A stretch of DNA of 64,000 bases from an uncultured Clostridia bacterium (GTDB lineage Bacteria; Bacillota; Clostridia; TANB77; CAG-508), in contig CAKPCL010000003.1 of NCBI GenBank assembly GCA_934141605.1, positions 1 to 64,000 of the forward strand, written 5' to 3'. Position 1 is the stretch's first letter. Every line of letters starts with the position of its first letter. Of this stretch, positions 35,511 to 44,964 are shown piece after piece. The position numbers and the translations under genes were made by a program. The notes under the pieces were generated by a model. It was not told the origin of the DNA. It saw nothing but the letters and a program-made list of their open reading frames with translations, and searched no databases.

Positions 35511-36596
35511 CTATTCTTCCACATTTTCTTGTTTTTGAGCTAAAATTTCTCTAAATTGTGATTCTGATTTTATATCTATTTTCCAATTTGTAAGTTTTGC
35601 TGCTAATCTAGCATTTTGTCCTGCTTTTCCTATGGCTAATGATAATTGGTCATCTGGAACTATAACTTCCGCAAATTTTTCATCTTCTTTTATATCAACA
35701 GCTAAAATTTGTGCTGGTAATAATGCTGATGCTATATATATACTTGGGTCTGCGTCCCATTCTATTACATCTATTTTTTCACCATTTAGCTCATTTATAA
35801 CATTTTGAATTCTTACACCTTTTGCTCCAACACAAGAACCAACTGGGTCTATATTAGGGTCTGGTGAATATACTGCAACTTTACTTCTTGATCCAGCATC
35901 TCTTGATACACTTTTTATTTCTATTAATCCTTCATATATTTCTGGTATTTCAAATTCTAACAATTTTCTAACAAAATCAGGATGACTTCTAGAAATCATT
36001 ACTTGTGGCGCTCCCTTTAGTCCTCTTTCAACATCTACAATATATGCTTTTATTTTATCATTTACTCTGTATTTTTCAGTTGGAACTTGTTCTTTAGAAA
36101 GCATTATTCCTTCTATTCTTCCCAAGTCAACAACAACTATATTTTTATCAGCTTTTTGAATAATACCTGAAACAATTTCACCTTTTCTTTGGCTATATTC
36201 ATCAAATATTAAATCTCTTTCAACTTCTCTTAATTTTTGAACAATTACTTGTTTTGCAGTTTGTGCTGCAATTCTTCCAAAGTCTTTAGGTACTATTTCA
36301 ACTTCTACTGTATCACCTAATTTTAAATCTTTATTTATTTTATGTGCATCATCTAAATTTATTTCTGTAACTTCATCATTTGCATTTTCAACAATATCTT
36401 TTATTGAATACACATGTGTTGCACCTGTTTTATGGTCTATATCAACTTTTACATTTTCTAACGCATCAAAATTTCTTTTATATGCTGTAACAAGTGCTGT
36501 TTCTATTGATTCTAGTACATATTCCTTTTTTATACCTTTTTCTTTTTCTAATTCCTCCAATGCTAATATTAATTCTTTGTTATCAATTGCTTTCAT
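35511..36596 (-). CDS. nusA: transcription termination/antitermination factor NusA
   Basis: 361 residues. N-terminal RNA-polymerase-binding domain, S1 domain (GEIVSGIIQKADKNIVVVDL), and two KH domains (GSCVGAKGVRIQNVINELNGEKIDVIEW; AIGKAGQNARLAAKLTNWKIDI). The ATG at 36596 has a GGAGG site. A longer reading that starts inside repeat R5 is not used. Confidence 0.95.
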   Translation of the reverse strand: MKAIDNKELILALEELEKEKGIKKEYVLESIETALVTAYKRNFDALENVKVDIDHKTGATHVYSIKDIVENANDEVTEINLDDAHKINKDLKLGDTVEVEIVPKDFGRIAAQTAKQVIVQKLREVERDLIFDEYSQRKGEIVSGIIQKADKNIVVVDLGRIEGIMLSKEQVPTEKYRVNDKIKAYIVDVERGLKGAPQVMISRSHPDFVRKLLEFEIPEIYEGLIEIKSVSRDAGSRSKVAVYSPDPNIDPVGSCVGAKGVRIQNVINELNGEKIDVIEWDADPSIYIASALLPAQILAVDIKEDEKFAEVIVPDDQLSLAIGKAGQNARLAAKLTNWKIDIKSESQFREILAQKQENVEE

Positions 36597-36629
36597 TTTT
36601 TTATTCCTCCTCTTTTTATCCAAAAGATC

Positions 36630-36676
36630 TGTCCCTTTTGGACAAAATGTCCAAATAGAACCGTCCCGTTTGGACA
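36630..36676. repeat. palindromic repeat (copy R5)
   Basis: A 29-bp unit (36648-36676, arms TGTCCAAA/TTTGGACA) and a 15-bp mini-unit (36630-36644). It abuts the TAA of rimP at 36677 and precedes the nusA ribosome site. Confidence 0.88.
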
Positions 36677-37135
36677 TTACCAATTATAAATCGTTTTTAT
36701 TTGTGATATATTTTTTCTTTCTATTTGTATATTTTTTTCTTCTTGTTCTATTACAATCTTGGCATCATCAAATTCTTTTAATTTGCCTATGTATTCCTTT
36801 TTATTGTCCTCGTCTTTCTTAAATAGTTTTACATTTATTAATTTTCCAATGTTTTGTTGTAAATGTTTGTTTTTTCTTAAAACTCTTTCTATTCCTGGTG
36901 ATGAGACTTCTAGGAAATATTGTTCTTTGATATAGTTTTCTTCATCTAAAATGTCTGTTATTGCATCATTTACTTTTTCACAGTCATTTAAGTCTATTCC
37001 TTTTTCGTTGTCTATGAATATTCTTAGGAAATAGTTCTTTCCTTCTTTTGCGTATTCAACATCATATAGTTCATAACCTATGTTTTCTATTATAGGTTCT
37101 AACAGTTTTTCTACTTTTTCTTCTATACTTGCCAA
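36677..37135 (-). CDS. rimP: ribosome maturation factor RimP
   Basis: 152 residues: VEKLLEPIIENIGYELYDVEY, FIDNEKGIDLNDCEKVNDAI and VSSPGIERVLRKNKHL are family signatures. Works in 30S assembly. The start is a TTG at 37135, with GGAGG 7 nt upstream. First gene of the nusA-infB operon. Confidence 0.93.
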   Translation of the reverse strand: MASIEEKVEKLLEPIIENIGYELYDVEYAKEGKNYFLRIFIDNEKGIDLNDCEKVNDAITDILDEENYIKEQYFLEVSSPGIERVLRKNKHLQQNIGKLINVKLFKKDEDNKKEYIGKLKEFDDAKIVIEQEEKNIQIERKNISQIKTIYNW

Positions 37136-37164
37136 TTTTTACCTCCTTATCTTTTCTAACAATT

Positions 37165-37191
37165 AGAGAGTGGGATTTGTTCCCACTCTCT
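37165..37191 (-). promoter_or_regulatory. 11-bp leader hairpin of the nusA operon
   Basis: Perfect stem AGAGAGTGGGA/TCCCACTCTCT with a 5-nt loop in the rimP leader, with no T run after it on the minus strand. Not a terminator in this direction; perhaps an RNA-stability or RNase site. Confidence 0.6.
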
Positions 37192-37215
37192 AGCTTCTCT
37201 TGTATTGATATATCT

Positions 37216-37244
37216 ATTATACCCAATTTTTGGCAAAAATGCAA
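37216..37244 (-). promoter_or_regulatory. promoter of the rimP-nusA-infB operon
   Basis: On the minus strand TTGCAT (37244-37239), 17-nt spacer, TATAAT (37221-37216), about 80 nt before rimP. Confidence 0.75.
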
Positions 37245-37305
37245 GTGTTTTTTAATTTTTTCTACTTTTAATTTTAATTTTTTTCTGCTTTTAATTCTTT
37301 TATTT

Positions 37306-38568
37306 TTAGATTTTTTCTGTTTCTATAATTTCTTTTTGTTCAACATCGTCGATTTTTATACTTCTATTATGAGTAATTTTCTCCCATGTTGTTTCTCTTT
37401 TGAATAAACATTTAATATTAATTATTATCCAACTTCCCATAAATAGTGGATATGTAAAAAATCCTTTTATCATAGGTTTTATTGGTTTTCCATCTAAAAA
37501 CATTACAAATGCTGCTGTAATTGATGGTAATACAAAAGTTGGAATTAAATACATTAGTAAGTTTGAAATTAATTCTAGCTTCGTCATTCCTTCTAAAGCA
37601 TATAGAACAAAGTTAGATAATAATAATATTACCGTTGTTATAAACATTGGTGTACTTCCTACTATATATAATAAACCATCAATAGTTACCATTGATTTTT
37701 TTTCTTTAGTTGCTTCAAACATTTTTCCTGTATATTCTTTTATACATTGCATATGTCCGACTGTCCATCTACTTCTTTGTGACCAACTTTGGCTGAATCC
37801 TGTTGGTTGTTCATCATAAACTATTGCATCTGTTGCCCAACCTAATTTTTTTCCTTTTAATATTCTTTGTAAAGAAAATTCTATATCTTCTGTTAATGTT
37901 ACTGTTTTCCAGCCATTATTTTCTTTTATAATATTAAAGTTTACCATAAATCCTGTTCCATTTAACATTGTTGATAGTCCTAAGTTATATCTTGCTAAAT
38001 GGTAAAATCTGTGGTTAGTCCAATAGAATAACGCATATCCTGATGTTATCCAGTTGTCTGTTGGATTTTTTATGTCTCTATATCCTTGAACTACATCTTC
38101 ACCTTGGCATAATTTTTTGTTCATTGCTTTAATAAAGTTTTTATCTACTATATTGTCTGCATCAAATATACATATTGCATCATATGGTGCATCTTCTTTG
38201 ATTTTTTGTTGTAAAAACCAATCTAATGCTGCACCTTTAGTTTTATTTTTTTCATCGTATCTTTCATATACTATTGCTCCAGCATTTTTTGCAACTTTTG
38301 CTGTTGCATCTGTACAGTTGTCGGCAATTACATATATATCATAAAGTTCTTTGTTGTAGTTTTGATTTTTTAAACTTTCTATTAAATTTTCTATTACAAA
38401 TTCTTCATTGTGTGCTGGTATTATTGCCATAAATTTATGTTCTTTGTTTATTTTTAATGGTTTTTCTTTTAATTTTACTAATGAGCATAAGCTTATTGTT
38501 ATTTGATATAACCAAAATATTGTTACAATCCATACTAATGCTTCTCTTAGTATATAAACATATTCCAT
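37306..38568 (-). CDS. membrane glycosyltransferase family 2
   Basis: 420 residues. One N-terminal membrane segment (about 10-32), a GT2 domain (MAIIPAHNEEFVIENLIESL, FDADNIVDKNF with the DxD, a later TEDIEFS and QRSRW motif), then three or four C-terminal membrane segments. The Q-x-x-RW signature is that of processive synthases such as BcsA/IcaA. It likely builds or exports a beta-linked polysaccharide. Single gene with its own promoter. Confidence 0.88.
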   Translation of the reverse strand: MEYVYILREALVWIVTIFWLYQITISLCSLVKLKEKPLKINKEHKFMAIIPAHNEEFVIENLIESLKNQNYNKELYDIYVIADNCTDATAKVAKNAGAIVYERYDEKNKTKGAALDWFLQQKIKEDAPYDAICIFDADNIVDKNFIKAMNKKLCQGEDVVQGYRDIKNPTDNWITSGYALFYWTNHRFYHLARYNLGLSTMLNGTGFMVNFNIIKENNGWKTVTLTEDIEFSLQRILKGKKLGWATDAIVYDEQPTGFSQSWSQRSRWTVGHMQCIKEYTGKMFEATKEKKSMVTIDGLLYIVGSTPMFITTVILLLSNFVLYALEGMTKLELISNLLMYLIPTFVLPSITAAFVMFLDGKPIKPMIKGFFTYPLFMGSWIIINIKCLFKRETTWEKITHNRSIKIDDVEQKEIIETEKI

Positions 38569-38612
38569 TTTTTTACCTCTCTTTTACTTTATATTATTAT
38601 TTCACTTTTTCT

Positions 38613-38641
38613 ATTATACTATTATTGGCAAAATAATGCAA
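38613..38641 (-). promoter_or_regulatory. promoter of the GT2 gene
   Basis: On the minus strand TTGCAT (38641-38636), 17-nt spacer, TATAAT (38618-38613). Confidence 0.75.
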
Positions 38642-38700
38642 CTTTTTTTAAAATTTTTAATATATTATTATAAAATTGTAAAAAATATGGAGGTATTTAT

Positions 38701-39690
38701 ATGAAAACTAATTATAAAGTTGCTATTGTCGGTAGTACCGGGTTAGTAGGAAGAACTGTTTTAAAAGTGTTAGAAGAAAAAAATTTTTTGAATTGTACTT
38801 ATACATTATTTTCTTCTAAAAAGTCTGCTGGAACAAAAGTACAATTTTTAGGTCAAAACTACATAATTCAAGAACTAACAGAAAATTCTTTTAATTATAA
38901 TTTTGATTATGCAATTTTTTGTGCGGGTGGCAGTGTATCTGAAAAGTTCGCTCCTATAGCTGTTTCTAGTGGTTGTACAGTAATTGATAATAGTAGTGTT
39001 TTTAGGTTAGATAAAGATGTTCCTTTAGTAGTTCCTGAAGTAAATCCTGAAAAAATTCTTGAAAATAAAGGTATTATAGCAAATCCTAATTGTTCTACTA
39101 TTCAAGCTGTTGTAGCATTAAAGCCTTTAGATGATAAATATAAAATAAAAAGAATAGTTTATTCTACATATCAAGCTGTTTCCGGTGCTGGAAAAGCTGG
39201 TATTGAAGACTTAGAAAATGGTGCTAAAGGTATTTCACCACAAAAATTTCCACATCCTATTTACAATAATTGTTTGCCTCAAATTGATGTTTTTATGGCT
39301 GATGGTTATACAAAAGAAGAATATAAAATGATTAATGAAACAAGAAAAATATTGAATAAACCTTATCTTCCAATAACTGCAACTTGTGTTAGAGTTCCTG
39401 TTAAAAACTGTCATAGCGAAAGTATAAATATTGAATTTAAAACTAATTTTGATATTTATGATATTAAAATGTTGCTTCAAAATTCTCCTGGTATTATATT
39501 GGTTGATGATATTGAAAAAGATTATTATCCTTTAGCTACTAAAGCCGATGGTTATGATGATGTTTTTGTTGGTAGAATTAGGCGTGATTTTAGTGTTCCA
39601 TATGGTATTAATTTGTGGGTAGTTTCCGATAATTTGCGTAAAGGTGCTGCTTCTAATGCTGTGCAAATTTTGGAAAAATTGATTTCTTAG
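38701..39690 (+). CDS. asd: aspartate-semialdehyde dehydrogenase
   Basis: 329 residues. NADP loop VGSTGLVGRTVLKVLEE, catalytic Cys in ANPNCSTIQAV, SGAGKAG and the late GRIRRD motif. Makes aspartate semialdehyde for lysine, diaminopimelate and threonine. GGAGG precedes the start. Monocistronic, ending at a bidirectional terminator. Confidence 0.95.
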   Translation: MKTNYKVAIVGSTGLVGRTVLKVLEEKNFLNCTYTLFSSKKSAGTKVQFLGQNYIIQELTENSFNYNFDYAIFCAGGSVSEKFAPIAVSSGCTVIDNSSVFRLDKDVPLVVPEVNPEKILENKGIIANPNCSTIQAVVALKPLDDKYKIKRIVYSTYQAVSGAGKAGIEDLENGAKGISPQKFPHPIYNNCLPQIDVFMADGYTKEEYKMINETRKILNKPYLPITATCVRVPVKNCHSESINIEFKTNFDIYDIKMLLQNSPGIILVDDIEKDYYPLATKADGYDDVFVGRIRRDFSVPYGINLWVVSDNLRKGAASNAVQILEKLIS

Positions 39691-39730
39691 TATCTCTCAT
39701 TTTATTTTTTGCTTTACAGGTTTTAAATAC

Positions 39731-39771
39731 AAAAAGAGGAATTGAAGACTTGTCCTCTAATTCCTCTTTTA
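39731..39771. terminator. bidirectional terminator between asd and spoVG
   Basis: 12-bp stem AAAAGAGGAATT/AATTCCTCTTTT with an inner GAC/GTC pairing, A run on one side and T run on the other. Confidence 0.85.
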
Positions 39772-39780
39772 TTTTTATTA

Positions 39781-40053
39781 TTATTCTGCTGATTCCTCTG
39801 TTTCTGGAGCTTCATAAGCTTCTAATATAGCTTTTTGAATTTTTTCTCTTGTTTCAGCATTGATTGGATGAGCTATATCTCTAAATTCTCCGTTTGGAGT
39901 TTTTCTGCTAGGCATAGCTATGAATAATCCATTTTGGCTTTCGATAACTTTAATATCGTGTACTGCGAATTCGTTATCAAATGTTACAGAAGCAACAGCT
40001 TTCATTCTGTTCTCTGAATTTACTTTTCTTAAACGTACATCTGTGATTTGCAT
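39781..40053 (-). CDS. spoVG: SpoVG RNA-binding regulator
   Basis: 90 residues: MQITDVRLRKVNSENRMKAVASVTFD, then IAMPSRKTPNGEFRDIAHPIN. A small DNA/RNA-binding protein that acts in sporulation and septation. AGGAAGG and GGTG-type sites precede the start. Confidence 0.95.
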   Translation of the reverse strand: MQITDVRLRKVNSENRMKAVASVTFDNEFAVHDIKVIESQNGLFIAMPSRKTPNGEFRDIAHPINAETREKIQKAILEAYEAPETEESAE

Positions 40054-40465
40054 TTTGCGTGCACCGCCTTCCTTAAGTTTTTATTATTTTGTACATATTA
40101 GTTTATTCTTATGTACTTATTTTATTATTCTCCATAAAAAATTTTTTTCCTTCTTTTTTTTACAAATTTTATTATTTTTTAAAAAAATACAGTATAAATT
40201 TTAAAATAATACTTATAAATGTTGATATATTAATATTTTTAGCAAAAAACATTACTAGGGTCTACCATTGGGTCTTTTGCTTCAAAATATTAATATATCA
40301 ACATTTAAAAATTCTAATTTTTATTTCTTACTGAACTATAACATATTTATGAATAATAAATAATATTATTTATTAAAAACTATTGAATTTTTGAGCTTAT
40401 AATTATATAATTACTTCGTTAAAAATTGTTAAAAATCAAATATAAATTGGAGAGTGAATTAAAAA
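40054..40465. other. 412-nt divergent intergenic region
   Basis: Holds the upstream regions of spoVG and murC. Besides the large inverted repeat at 40217-40306 it is AT-rich, with no ORF that has a ribosome site. I see no promoter with both boxes convincing. Confidence 0.7.
40217..40306. repeat. perfect 23-bp inverted repeat with structured loop
   Basis: Arms 40217-40239 and 40284-40306 are exact complements (starting AAATGTTGATATATT). The 44-nt loop has a second stem, GCAAAA (40242-40247) with TTTTGC (40275-40280), and a GC-richer tip around CTAGGGTCTACCATTGGGT. No T run follows. Could be a structured RNA, a miniature mobile element or a protein-binding site. Confidence 0.85.
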
Positions 40466-41854
40466 ATGCCAAATATAGAAAATATTAAAAAATATAAAAA
40501 CATTCACATGATTGGTATTGGTGGTGTAAGCATGAGTGGAATCGCTGCAATACTTACAAATTGGGGATTTAATGTTACTGGTTCTGATTGGGCACAGTCA
40601 GAAGCAACAGATAAATTAACTTCTATGAACATAAAAGTTACAATCGGACACAATTTAGAAGATGTTTCAAAATCTGATGTTGTAGTTTATTCTGCTGCCA
40701 TAAAACAAGATGACCCTGAAATGTTAGAAGCTAAAAGATTAAATATTCCAACCATTGAAAGAGCTGACTTTTTAGGTGAACTTACTAGATGCTTTAAAGA
40801 TACTATTTGCATTTCAGGTACTCATGGTAAAACAACAACAACTTCAATGATTTCTCTTTGCTTTTTGGAAGCTTTAAAAGATCCAAGTATTCAAGTTGGT
40901 GCTTTTTTAAATGCTATTGATGGTAATTATAAGGTTGGTAATAGTGAACACTTTATTATTGAAGCTTGTGAATATGTTGAAAGTTTTTTAAAGTTTAGTC
41001 CAAAAGCTGAAATTATTTTAAACATAGATAATGACCACCTAGATTATTTTAAAACATTTGATAATATTAAAAATGCTTTTGTTAAATATACTAAATTATT
41101 ACCTGATGATGGTTTATTAATTATTAATGGTGATGACAAAAATTGTTTAGATTTGCCTAAATATACAAATGCAAAAATTATTAAATATGGAATAAATAAT
41201 ACAAATGTTGATTTTTATGCTAAAAACATTGAATTTGATAATGATGGTTTTCCTTCTTTTGATGTTTATAAAAATGGTGAATTTTTTGAAAAAATTCAAT
41301 TATCAGTTCCAGGGGCTCATAATATTTTAAATGCTTTATCATGTATCTCTTTATGTGACTATTATGGAATTGATAAAAAAGATTTACAAAATGCTCTAAA
41401 AAAATTTACTGGTGCTCATAGAAGATTTGAATTTAAAGGAAAAATAAATGGTGCTAGTATTTATGATGATTATGGTCATCACCCAACAGAAATAGTAGCT
41501 ACTTCAACTTCTGTTAATAATAAAAAGCATCATAAGTCTTGGGTTGTGTTCCAACCTCATACTTATAGCAGAACAAAAAATCTTTTAGATGATTTTGCAA
41601 AGGCTTTATTAAATTTTGATAATATTATTATTTTGGATATTTATGCTGCTAGAGAAACTAATACTTATAATATTTCTTCTAAAGATTTAGTTGATAAAAT
41701 AATTTCTCTTGGTAAAGATGCAAAATATTTTCCTGATTTTGATAAATGTGTTTCTTATTTGAAAGAAAATGTTGAAGAAAATGATATTGTACTAACATTA
41801 GGTGCTGGAACTGTAACTAAAATTGGTCCTATGTTATTAGATTCTAATAATTAA
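40466..41854 (+). CDS. murC: UDP-N-acetylmuramate-L-alanine ligase
   Basis: 462 residues. N-terminal HMIGIGGVSMSGIAAIL, ATP loop SGTHGKTTTTSMI, EACEY, and HRRFE, DDYGHHPTEI of the Mur ligase C-domain. Adds L-Ala to UDP-MurNAc in peptidoglycan synthesis. GGAGAG precedes the start. Confidence 0.95.
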   Translation: MPNIENIKKYKNIHMIGIGGVSMSGIAAILTNWGFNVTGSDWAQSEATDKLTSMNIKVTIGHNLEDVSKSDVVVYSAAIKQDDPEMLEAKRLNIPTIERADFLGELTRCFKDTICISGTHGKTTTTSMISLCFLEALKDPSIQVGAFLNAIDGNYKVGNSEHFIIEACEYVESFLKFSPKAEIILNIDNDHLDYFKTFDNIKNAFVKYTKLLPDDGLLIINGDDKNCLDLPKYTNAKIIKYGINNTNVDFYAKNIEFDNDGFPSFDVYKNGEFFEKIQLSVPGAHNILNALSCISLCDYYGIDKKDLQNALKKFTGAHRRFEFKGKINGASIYDDYGHHPTEIVATSTSVNNKKHHKSWVVFQPHTYSRTKNLLDDFAKALLNFDNIIILDIYAARETNTYNISSKDLVDKIISLGKDAKYFPDFDKCVSYLKENVEENDIVLTLGAGTVTKIGPMLLDSNN

Positions 41855-41860
41855 AAACTA

Positions 41861-41895
41861 AAAACTACTGAATTTTAATATTTCAGTAGTTTTTT
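41861..41895. terminator. terminator after murC
   Basis: Stem AAAACTACTGAA/TTCAGTAGTTTT followed by T. Faces the convergent spoIVB. Confidence 0.85.
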
Positions 41896-41974
41896 ATATT
41901 TACACAACAGTTCTTTCAAGTAATTTAATTCCAACCTTTACTCTTTCTTTATGATTATTTAAAAAAAGTTATTA

Positions 41975-43217
41975 TCATTGAACAGCTCTCATTTGTTTTA
42001 TCATTATATCTCCAAAAACGCCATAACCTTCTTGAGGATTATTTACAAGAACATGTGTAACAGATCCAACAAATTTACCATTTTGAATAATTGGCGCCCC
42101 ACTCATACCGTTGTATTATTCCTCCTGTTTTTTCAATTAATCGTTCATCAGTCACCTTTATTAACATACTTTTATTATCATAATTATTTTCTTTATAAAT
42201 TTTTTCTATTTCTATTTCATACTCTTCAATCTTTCCATTTTCTAAGCTACACATTATCGTTGCTTTTCCTTTTTTTATTTCATCTCTTAATGCCAACTCC
42301 ATTTCTTTTGACTTATCTATATTTAAACTTGATATATTTTCTACTTTACCATATATTCCAAATCTAGTATTTTTATATATTGTTCCTATATTTTTTTGAT
42401 TATCTACTGTTCCTTGTATTCTTCCAGGATTTCCTACTTCACCTTTAATAACATTTAAAATTTTAGTTGTAACAAATTCACCTGAAGCTATATCTATTAG
42501 TTGTTCTGTATCTATGTCAGTTATTCCGTGTCCTAATGCTCCAAAGCTCTGTGTTGATGGCTCATAAAATGTTACTGTTCCAACTCCTGCCGCACTATCT
42601 CTTACCCATAGTCCTAATTTATATTCTGTTACGCTTGTTTGAACAGGTTTTATTGAACATTGTAGCGTTTTTTTATTATGAATATATTGTAATTCTACTT
42701 CATTTCCATTGCAGGAATTTACTTTTTCTATCAATTCTTCTGTTGTTTCAATTTTTGCATTGTTTATAGATATTATGGTATCTCCCTCTACTATGCCTGT
42801 ATTTTCATATGGCTTATATTTTTTATTATCAATTCCTTTTATTTCAGACATGCCTACTACTAGTACTCCACTTGTATATAATTTTATTCCCGCTATATTT
42901 CCTACTGGTATTACTTTTGTTTTTGGTAGTACATCTATATTTACATCTTTTAAAAATATATTTTCAAAAAGGCTTATTTTAGCTGTTTTCTTTCCTGCTG
43001 AATTTATTGTATTAGTTTGATTATTTGATAAAGTTTCTACTATTCCATCTTTTTCTGTTAAATTAGCTTTTAGCCCTAGCATTGTCTTTAAATTTATAGA
43101 TTCGCCTTCAAATATGACTATACTTTCTGGAATTGATTGAATTGCTACTATATATGTGTATAAAATAAATAATAATATTATAATTATTATTTTCTTGATA
43201 TTTCCTGTTTTTTTCAA
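41975..43217 (-). CDS. spoIVB: SpoIVB S55 peptidase, read through a +1 shift at CGG
   Basis: In one frame the protein stops at 42075 right where its catalytic Ser motif should be. Skipping one base at CGGT (42110-42107) restores GGIIQGMSGAPIIQNG and VTHVLVNNPQEGYGVFGDIM, giving 413 residues and a stop at 41975. The N-terminal membrane anchor (about 8-26), PDZ domain (about 105-180) and the His motif GALGHGITD are intact. SpoIVB signals from forespore to mother cell in sigma-K activation. Without the shift the protease would be dead. Listed as one gene, not a pseudogene, because the same shift occurs in four other genes. Confidence 0.85.
42107..42110 (-). other. candidate CGG +1 frameshift site 2 (spoIVB)
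   Basis: In frame CAA CGG TAT; with the C skipped CAA GGT ATG AGT GGG, that is Gln-Gly-Met-Ser-Gly with the catalytic Ser. The family consensus here is QGMSG. Confidence 0.8.
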
Positions 43218-43279
43218 CTTTCTTATCTCCTAAAATAATTTATAATATTATTATTTACATTTTTTTATTTTTTATTATT

Positions 43280-44887
43280 TTAATTTATATCTATATTTAA
43301 TTTTTCTCTATATAAAGAATATCTTTCTCTTCCTAAAGCTGTATAATAAATTTTTGCTAAAGTTTTATTATTAGCCAAAATATCTGCTTTATTTCCTAAA
43401 TTATTACGAGTTACTATTGAATCATATGATAATGTTAATGGTTTATCTGCAGTTCCTCTTAAAGGAAAATAATAATTTGTTTTTTGAATTCCGTTTTCAG
43501 TTATTTCTCCGCTTCTTCTTTCAGCATTTATATTAAACACACCAACAGAATTATTATCAACATTTAGTCCATTTTCTGCCACATCATGTAATACATTATC
43601 AGATGTCCTAATATATATTGAATTTTCAGTAACTACATCTTCGTTTTTAGTATTTGTAATTATAGAATATCCATTATATACTTTTCCACCTATGCTCATA
43701 CCTTGTAAAAAGCTTATTATAGATATATTATCCATTATTTTTTCCCAGTCAGTTTCTCTAAGTTCTGGCATTTGGAAATTTGCACTTGCACTTGAAAAAT
43801 TATTATAGTTTGATATTGCAACAGAAAGATTTCTTGTTATTGCGTATTTTATTACATCCATCCTATGTTGATTAAAATTAGAATCTTCAGCTTCAATTCC
43901 ATTTTTATTATCAAAATCAAATATTTTTCCTACATCAGTATATGGACTAACATTTGTTGTATTATATTTATTTCCATCAATATCAACTGCATCAGTGACT
44001 TTTATTCCTGATAAATATGTTTCTATAAAGTTTTTCATCTCTAATGCTTCAGTATAATATTTAACAGCGCTATTGTCATTATCTGAATAGTACTCTGAAC
44101 CATTGGTTTGTACAATAGCTTTTCCAGATATATTAGAAATAATTTGTCCAGCATTATTATAGTATTTTGTACCATTAACTTTATTATATTTGTAATTTTT
44201 TAATTCACCATCAATACATATATTTTCACTCAAAGCATTTTCTGCTGTTATTTCTACACCTTTATATGTTGCTTTAGTTCCGTCTGATGTAACATTACTT
44301 AATAAATATCCATATTTACTAACTGGCTTGCCACCTGCAACTGTACCTTGAATAGAAATATAATTATCTAATGAATAAGTTATTACTACATCATAGCTTC
44401 CTTTTCCATTTGATCCTTTATATCTGCAACTATAATAAACATAAGGTTTTAAGCCGTATATTTGCTCTCCATTTTTATATGATTGACTCTCAGTATTTGT
44501 ATTCATTGTTTCATTATCCCATGTATTTGTATATGGTGAATAAATATAATATCCATCATACATTGTATATACTACTGCAGGTACATAATTTTGTAATGTG
44601 TCTTTTGTGTATCCTACTGTTGAAAAGTTTGTTGCTAACGAATTGAAAAATGTATTAACTGATGCTTTTATATCTCTCATTTTAGAATTTATAAAAGTTG
44701 ATGTGTTACTGTTAAAAGAGTTTATTTGATACGCTTTTAAAGCATCATATGTGGCATTATTTAATTTAGAATCATATTGACTTTGTAAGCTTAATGTTTG
44801 TACTCTATTTTGAGTATATGTTGATAATACAATTGATATTGGTAGTATTAATATTATAAACATTACTGCTAAACTTTGTATTTTCAT
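43280..44887 (-). CDS. Tad-locus extracellular protein with N-terminal anchor
   Basis: 535 residues. An N-terminal hydrophobic helix (about 4-22, SLAVMFIILILPISIVLSTY) continues into a polar helix (QNRVQTLSLQSQYDSKLNNATYDAL), as in TadE/pseudopilin-like proteins, followed by a long Asn/Tyr/Ser-rich extracellular part with many beta strands. No catalytic motif. The last gene of the pilus operon, so probably a minor pilin or surface component. Confidence 0.7.
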   Translation of the reverse strand: MKIQSLAVMFIILILPISIVLSTYTQNRVQTLSLQSQYDSKLNNATYDALKAYQINSFNSNTSTFINSKMRDIKASVNTFFNSLATNFSTVGYTKDTLQNYVPAVVYTMYDGYYIYSPYTNTWDNETMNTNTESQSYKNGEQIYGLKPYVYYSCRYKGSNGKGSYDVVITYSLDNYISIQGTVAGGKPVSKYGYLLSNVTSDGTKATYKGVEITAENALSENICIDGELKNYKYNKVNGTKYYNNAGQIISNISGKAIVQTNGSEYYSDNDNSAVKYYTEALEMKNFIETYLSGIKVTDAVDIDGNKYNTTNVSPYTDVGKIFDFDNKNGIEAEDSNFNQHRMDVIKYAITRNLSVAISNYNNFSSASANFQMPELRETDWEKIMDNISIISFLQGMSIGGKVYNGYSIITNTKNEDVVTENSIYIRTSDNVLHDVAENGLNVDNNSVGVFNINAERRSGEITENGIQKTNYYFPLRGTADKPLTLSYDSIVTRNNLGNKADILANNKTLAKIYYTALGRERYSLYREKLNIDIN

Positions 44888-44964
44888 ATTTTTTATTTCC
44901 TTTGCATTTGTTTTTCAAAATAGCTTGTAATACTTCTATTACAAGCTATTTAAATTATAGTATA

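Noticed and set aside
36597..36683. Longer NusA start beginning inside repeat R5
   Set aside because: The extension is translated repeat sequence, while the ATG at 36596 has a GGAGG site and matches family starts.
41895..41974. Short minus-strand frame KERVKVGIKLLERTVV after spoIVB
   Set aside because: Only about 20 codons, no start; too short to call a remnant.
42105..42113. Sequencing or assembly error as the cause of the spoIVB and other CGG breaks
   Set aside because: Five independent breaks all have the form CGGN replacing a Gly codon, while no break of another kind was seen. A context-specific error (an extra G after CC on the plus strand) stays possible, and read data would settle it. 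Many normal NCC/GGN contexts in the window are intact.
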